Source: Candidatus Magasanikbacteria bacterium CG_4_10_14_0_8_um_filter_42_12 (GTDB lineage Bacteria; Patescibacteriota; Patescibacteriia; Magasanikbacterales; UBA922). Taken from it: DNA of 8,227 nucleotides. Position 1 is the first letter of the stretch, and each line of letters starts with the position of its first letter. Shown piece after piece: positions 5,085-8,227 of the stretch. The stretch is from contig PFLZ01000136.1 of NCBI GenBank assembly GCA_002784795.1, positions 3,194 through 11,420 of the forward strand, in the 5' to 3' direction. The notes under the pieces were generated by a model that did not search any database, had not been told where the DNA came from, and saw nothing but the letters and a program-made list of their open reading frames with translations. Position numbers and translations under genes: made by a program.

Positions 5085-6662
5085 ATGAAACACTCACATT
5101 TTTGGACTATCTTTATTATCTGTACATTGTTGTTTCTCGGAATAGCATGGTTTTTCTTTTCTCATTATCGTGCACTTGCCCCTGTGCTTCTTCCACCACC
5201 GCGTGACATTACAGAGGATATTCCTTCGGTGAATGATGAACCTGGAAATAGTATCAATGCTACGGATATACCACTCACATTGCCAGAAGGATTTACGATA
5301 GAAGTATTGGCAAAGGAGGTTATTGGGGCACGCGTCTTGGCACTCGGTCCACACGGATATATATGGGTGTCTCAGATGCAAGAGGGAGTGATTTCCCATG
5401 TATCACCAGAGGGAATTGTAGAAGAAGTATTTACTGGGCTCAATCATCCGCACGGACTTGCGTTTGAAATCACGAACCCATCCCTTTTATACATTGCCGA
5501 AGAAACACAAATTTCAAAAGTAGACATAGATTCAGCAGATAAAACATTTGAAAAGGTAGCAGCACTTCCAGAGGGGGGAAGGCATGTATCACGGACGATC
5601 AAGTTTGGTCCTGATGGTTCGTTGTATGTTTCTATCGGGTCTACGTGTGATGTGTGTGAGGAAGAAGATGCTCAGGTTGCGTCGATCCAAAAAGTGAATA
5701 TCGAAACTGGCGAACTTACACCAGTGGCGACTGGCCTTCGTAATAGTGTGTTCTTCGCGTGGCACGAAGTAGATGGTAGTATGTGGTCGACTGAAATGGG
5801 ACGCGATAAGCTCGGAGAAGATCTTCCTCCAGATGAGATCAATACGATAGAAGCAGGAAAGAAGTATGGCTGGCCGATTTGTTATGGTAATAATATTCAC
5901 GATATAGATTTTGATCAAAAAGAGTATATTATCAATCCTTGTGGCAGAGATACTCCGCCTCGTATTGAATTGCCAGCACACGTCGCGCCACTCGGGATTG
6001 GCATCATTCCCGAATCAACTGTTTGGCCAGAAGAATATTGGTATGATTTTATCGTCGCAGAACATGGATCTTGGAATAGTCCAAATCCTGTTGGCTATCA
6101 GCTCGTGCGTGTTCCTGTCACCACTGATAGTGAGGGTGCGTTAGTTGTTGAAAGTCCTGAGCCATTTATTTCCGGGTGGCTGACAGAAGATGGTCGAGCA
6201 CTTGGTCGTCCCGTTGATGTACTTATCCGTCCAGAGGGTGTGATGTATGTGAGTGATGATAAGGCTGGGGTGATCTATAAAATTTCGTACCAGTCAAAAG
6301 CAATGCAGCAGGAAGCAATTGATGACATGGTGCGACTTGATGGACTGATGCCAGCTGGTACATTGCCATTGTCCACTGCTGAAACAAATTTTACAATTAT
6401 AGGTGAAGCGCGAGGAACCATGTTTTTTGAAGCAAGTTTTCCTGTTGAACTGGTTGATGATACAGGTCTCGTCATTGCTTCCGGACTTGCTACCGCGACA
6501 GGGGATTGGATGACAGAGGATTTTGTTTCTATGTCTATTGCATTGCACTATACATCTTTGCCTACCACTCCCACAGGGATACTTCGTCTGCATAGAGATA
6601 ATCCTTCTGGTCTGTCGGAGAATGATTTGATGATTTCATTTCCTGTGGTATTCTCATCTTGA
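5085..6662 (+). CDS. PQQ-type sugar/L-sorbosone dehydrogenase-like protein with C-terminal Gmad2 domain
   Basis: The 525-residue protein has an N-terminal membrane anchor or uncleaved signal (7-26, no lipobox Cys) and a Pro/acid linker. A six-bladed beta-propeller of the glucose/sorbosone dehydrogenase family (COG2133-like) follows at about 65-402. Family motifs: HVSRTIKFGPDGSLYVSIG (167-185) with the putative catalytic His167, GLRNS (217-221, Arg219-Asn220 toward PQQ), PPDEIN and YGWPICYGN, AEHGSWN (325-331), GRPVDV and SDDKAGVIYKISY. Cys188/Cys191 and Cys266/Cys286 could form disulfides. Residues about 437-523 match Gmad2, an Ig-like domain: FEASF, a TATGDWMTEDF strand, and the closing NPSGL. 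Enzymes of this family oxidise sugars or aldoses outside the cytoplasm with PQQ and calcium. A propeller that binds rather than oxidises is the alternative. The stop is TGA. ATG 5085 lacks a Shine-Dalgarno sequence. Confidence 0.85.
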   Translation: MKHSHFWTIFIICTLLFLGIAWFFFSHYRALAPVLLPPPRDITEDIPSVNDEPGNSINATDIPLTLPEGFTIEVLAKEVIGARVLALGPHGYIWVSQMQEGVISHVSPEGIVEEVFTGLNHPHGLAFEITNPSLLYIAEETQISKVDIDSADKTFEKVAALPEGGRHVSRTIKFGPDGSLYVSIGSTCDVCEEEDAQVASIQKVNIETGELTPVATGLRNSVFFAWHEVDGSMWSTEMGRDKLGEDLPPDEINTIEAGKKYGWPICYGNNIHDIDFDQKEYIINPCGRDTPPRIELPAHVAPLGIGIIPESTVWPEEYWYDFIVAEHGSWNSPNPVGYQLVRVPVTTDSEGALVVESPEPFISGWLTEDGRALGRPVDVLIRPEGVMYVSDDKAGVIYKISYQSKAMQQEAIDDMVRLDGLMPAGTLPLSTAETNFTIIGEARGTMFFEASFPVELVDDTGLVIASGLATATGDWMTEDFVSMSIALHYTSLPTTPTGILRLHRDNPSGLSENDLMISFPVVFSS

Positions 6663-6675
6663 GTAATGTACGTCT

Positions 6676-7314
6676 ATGAACATAACAAAATTTGGTCATT
6701 CTTGTCTTCTCATAGAAGAGGGAAGCACACGTATCCTTGTTGATCCGGGTATATATAGTTCTGGATTTGAAGAACTCAAAGAACTTGACGCAATGTTGAT
6801 CACCCATAAACATGCTGATCACTGTGATGTTCCCTCGATTAAAAAGGTAATGGCCGCAAATCATGGAATCCCGATTTTTTCAAATGAAGATGTTCGAGAT
6901 GTTTTGCAAGAAGTCGATATCGACGTTACCCCTACCGAGGATCACGTTCCATTCGAGATAAAAAATATCTCGGTAAAGCCGTATCATATTCTTCATGCTG
7001 AAATTTACGAAGGTGTGTTTGCTGTTCCTCAAAATACAGCTTTTGTGATTGCTGAAAAATTGTTTGTTACAGGGGACGCCGTTTCAGGTATTCCCGATGA
7101 AAAAATAGATATATTGGCATTGCCGGTAGTTGCCCCATGGGGGAAACTGAGTGAATATCTTGATTTTGCTCGCGCGGTGAAACCACGTGTTGTGATACCA
7201 ATCCATGATGCTATTGGACAACCAGGATTTTTTGCAAAACATCCTGCACAGTTATTACCTCAGTTTGGTATTGACGTTGTGCTACTAGAAAACGGCATCT
7301 CAACAGAACTATAA
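6676..7314 (+). CDS. Metallo-beta-lactamase-fold metal-dependent hydrolase (UlaG-like)
   Basis: The 212-residue cytoplasmic protein opens with MNITKFGHSCLLIE, typical of the UlaG/YfiT-like branch, then VDPG (22-25). The metal site is THKHADHCD with His44, His46, Asp48 and His49. Further ligands are likely His107 (in HILHAE), Asp134 (VTGDA) and His177 (IPIHDA), giving a complete two-metal site. This branch includes lactonases and other hydrolases of small substrates; it is not a beta-lactam resistance gene. The start lies 13 bases after the dehydrogenase stop, so the two are probably one transcript. A lactonase acting on the product of a sugar dehydrogenase would be a sensible pair, though the two enzymes would sit on opposite sides of the membrane. 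The 3' end overlaps the convergent methyltransferase by six bases, and its terminator lies inside that gene. Confidence 0.88.
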   Translation: MNITKFGHSCLLIEEGSTRILVDPGIYSSGFEELKELDAMLITHKHADHCDVPSIKKVMAANHGIPIFSNEDVRDVLQEVDIDVTPTEDHVPFEIKNISVKPYHILHAEIYEGVFAVPQNTAFVIAEKLFVTGDAVSGIPDEKIDILALPVVAPWGKLSEYLDFARAVKPRVVIPIHDAIGQPGFFAKHPAQLLPQFGIDVVLLENGISTEL

Positions 7315-7866
7315 TTTTCTACTCACCAATAACCCAGTTCCTACATCAACTAATTTGCTTTCAAACTGTGGATCATCTTCCACAGTTTTTTTGTATTCAG
7401 CAAGTTCTTTGTTATGAGAGATCATGTTGTCTGTAATGATGATGCCACCTGGATTCAATCTTTCTTTCAATGCATTGAAATAGGAAAGATGTTCATATTT
7501 TGTGGCGTCAAAAAAACAGAGATCAAATGTTCCTTCAATGTTTAAAAAAATTTCTGGGGCATGTCCTTTTACCTGTATGATATTTTCAAGCGTCGAATCT
7601 TCTATATTTTTTTGGGCAAGAGCAAATCGTTCATCATGTGATTCAATCGTGATAAGTGTGCCATCCCATGCAACCAGTGCTTCCCCAATACATATTGCTG
7701 AATAGCCTATGGATGTACCAATCTCGAGGACACGCTTTGGCTCTGCTGTGTTCAGTAGAGAAATAATGTATTGAGCGGTTTCTGGAGAAATATTCCAATA
7801 GGGGTTTCCCTCGGCAATGTTTTTTTCAATTGTTTCTTTCACCTCTGCTATAGCATTTTTGTTCAT
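7309..7866 (-). CDS. Class I SAM-dependent O-methyltransferase (COMT-like)
   Basis: From ATG 7866 the product has 185 residues. The SAM motif I is VLEIGTSIGYSA (47-58), the acidic ribose-binding position is in ITIESHDER (about 72-80), and FFDATK (118-123) and GGIIITDN (140-147) follow. In this family the Asp of DATK and the DN pair bind the divalent metal needed for catechol-type O-methylation. The C-terminus GLLVSRKL is also typical. The frame extends upstream to ATG 7905 and TTG 7926. I prefer 7866 because a TATACT -10 lies at 7893-7888, which would put 7905 upstream of the transcript. It also leaves room for the divergent gene, and the sequence gains family-like character only from there. 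The acceptor substrate is unknown. It is transcribed toward, and overlaps, the hydrolase gene. Confidence 0.88.
   Translation of the reverse strand: MNKNAIAEVKETIEKNIAEGNPYWNISPETAQYIISLLNTAEPKRVLEIGTSIGYSAICIGEALVAWDGTLITIESHDERFALAQKNIEDSTLENIIQVKGHAPEIFLNIEGTFDLCFFDATKYEHLSYFNALKERLNPGGIIITDNMISHNKELAEYKKTVEDDPQFESKLVDVGTGLLVSRKL
7363..7392 (+). terminator. Rho-independent terminator of the + strand unit, inside the opposing gene
   Basis: AAACTGTGG and CCACAGTTT form a perfect 9-bp stem around an 8-base loop (7372-7379). A seven-base T run at 7386-7392 overlaps the stem's end. It lies 49 bases past the stop of the metallo-hydrolase gene. On the - strand the same hairpin is followed by TTTGAAAG, with no good T tract, so it works in the + direction only and should not stop methyltransferase transcription. 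Confidence 0.8.
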
Positions 7867-7870
7867 AGAT

Positions 7871-7879
7871 TGGTATGAT
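7871..7879 (+). promoter_or_regulatory. Candidate extended -10 promoter for the DUF1761 gene (TGGTATGAT)
   Basis: The nine bases are identical to those at 4842-4850. Initiation near 7886 would leave a leader of about 30 bases before ATG 7916. No convincing -35 is visible. The box lies within the first bases upstream of the - strand methyltransferase start. Confidence 0.45.
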
Positions 7880-7887
7880 AAAAGGGA

Positions 7888-7893
7888 AGTATA
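7888..7893 (-). promoter_or_regulatory. Candidate -10 box (TATACT on - strand) for the methyltransferase
   Basis: TATACT reads on the - strand from 7893 to 7888, giving an expected leader of about 14 bases to ATG 7866. It partly overlaps an 8-base palindrome, ATACGTAT (7891-7898), that could bind a dimeric regulator acting on both divergent promoters; that is speculative. The -35 region is poor. Confidence 0.4.
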
Positions 7894-7915
7894 CGTATTT
7901 TTCATTAAAAAATAT

Positions 7916-8227
7916 ATGGACGTCAATTATATCGCTATTATCGTAGCCGCGCTTGCAGGTTTTGTTATAGGGTTTGTCTGGTACTTGCCTGGTGTTTTTG
8001 GAAAGGTCTGGATGAAGGCTGTTGGCATTTCTCCAAGTCCACAAGACATGCAAAAGAAGAAAGGCATGGGAGGAAAGATGTTTGTTTCATTGGTATCTGT
8101 GTTTCTTGTCTCATTTGTGCTCGCTCATGTGATCCAAGGCATGTATATCTGGAAGGGAAATACGACTGGTACAGCTGATCCGCTCATGATAGGAGTCTCT
8201 ACAGGAGTTTGGATTTGGCTTGGATTT
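7916..8227 (+). CDS. DUF1761 family membrane protein, 5' part (runs off window)
   Basis: An open frame of 104 codons runs from ATG 7916 to the window end without a stop. The N-terminus MDVNYIAIIVAALAGFVIG, followed by WYLPGVFGKVWMKAVG (22-37), is the characteristic opening of DUF1761 proteins. These are small integral membrane proteins of unknown function with about four membrane segments. Segments seen are about 5-24 and 54-76, and a third begins near 90. A basic loop with KKKGMGGK (47-54) lies between the first two. The usual family length is about 130-150 residues, so some 30-40 residues are missing. It is divergent from the methyltransferase with 49 bases between the starts. No Shine-Dalgarno sequence is visible. 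Confidence 0.85.
   Translation, partial: MDVNYIAIIVAALAGFVIGFVWYLPGVFGKVWMKAVGISPSPQDMQKKKGMGGKMFVSLVSVFLVSFVLAHVIQGMYIWKGNTTGTADPLMIGVSTGVWIWLGF

Noticed and set aside
6660..6662. Alternative genetic code with TGA as a sense codon
   Set aside because: Reading through this TGA would meet TAA at 6708 or earlier without adding domain sequence, and the Gmad2 domain ends naturally here.
6676..7314. Antibiotic-resistance beta-lactamase
   Set aside because: The fold and metal motif are shared, but the N-terminus and the spacing of metal ligands match UlaG-like metal-dependent hydrolases. No signal peptide is seen.
7867..7926. Longer methyltransferase from ATG 7905 or TTG 7926
   Set aside because: The extra residues show no family character, TTG 7926 would overlap the divergent gene's start, and the best -10 lies downstream of both.

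Overview
The window looks like a piece of a Candidate Phyla Radiation (Patescibacteria) genome, most like the Parcubacteria side. This is inference. It rests on gene content (MacB-type permease pairs, a GxxExxY protein, a Gmad2 domain on a secreted enzyme, a DUF1761 protein), tight packing, and the near-complete lack of Shine-Dalgarno sequences before the starts. TGA is used as a stop at 6660-6662, so the TGA=glycine code of Gracilibacteria/Absconditabacteria is not in use. Base composition is moderate: a hand count gives 46% G+C in 2161-2280.

Positions 1-4815 form a co-directional, probably operonic export block. Two tandem MacB/FtsX-type permeases come first (the first is cut by the window edge). 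They are followed by an alpha/beta hydrolase, then an ABC-2 ATPase and its YadH-like permease, with gaps of 3-9 bases between the last genes. A small AT-rich gene for a GxxExxY protein (PD-(D/E)XK-like fold) sits between the two permeases. It is bracketed by arrays of four T(A/G)CGAA hexamers in mirror-image orientation and with mirror-image spacing (7, 9, 8 bases). This is the best candidate for an undescribed mobile or domesticated cassette here.

Positions 4816-5084 hold no gene. They carry a roughly 175-base nested inverted repeat (4856-5030) built from AAGATTA/TAATCTT words. An extended -10 box lies just upstream, so that transcription would start almost exactly at the left edge of the repeat. 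A structured RNA, a MITE-like repeat or an unusual leader are all possible.

Positions 5085-7314 carry two + strand genes: a membrane-anchored PQQ-type sugar/sorbosone dehydrogenase fused to a C-terminal Gmad2 domain, then a UlaG-like metallo-beta-lactamase-fold hydrolase. The second gene converges on, and overlaps by six bases, a - strand O-methyltransferase. The + strand intrinsic terminator lies inside the methyltransferase coding sequence. The methyltransferase is divergent from a DUF1761 membrane protein gene that runs off the right edge. Candidate -10 boxes for both directions fit in the 49 bases between them.
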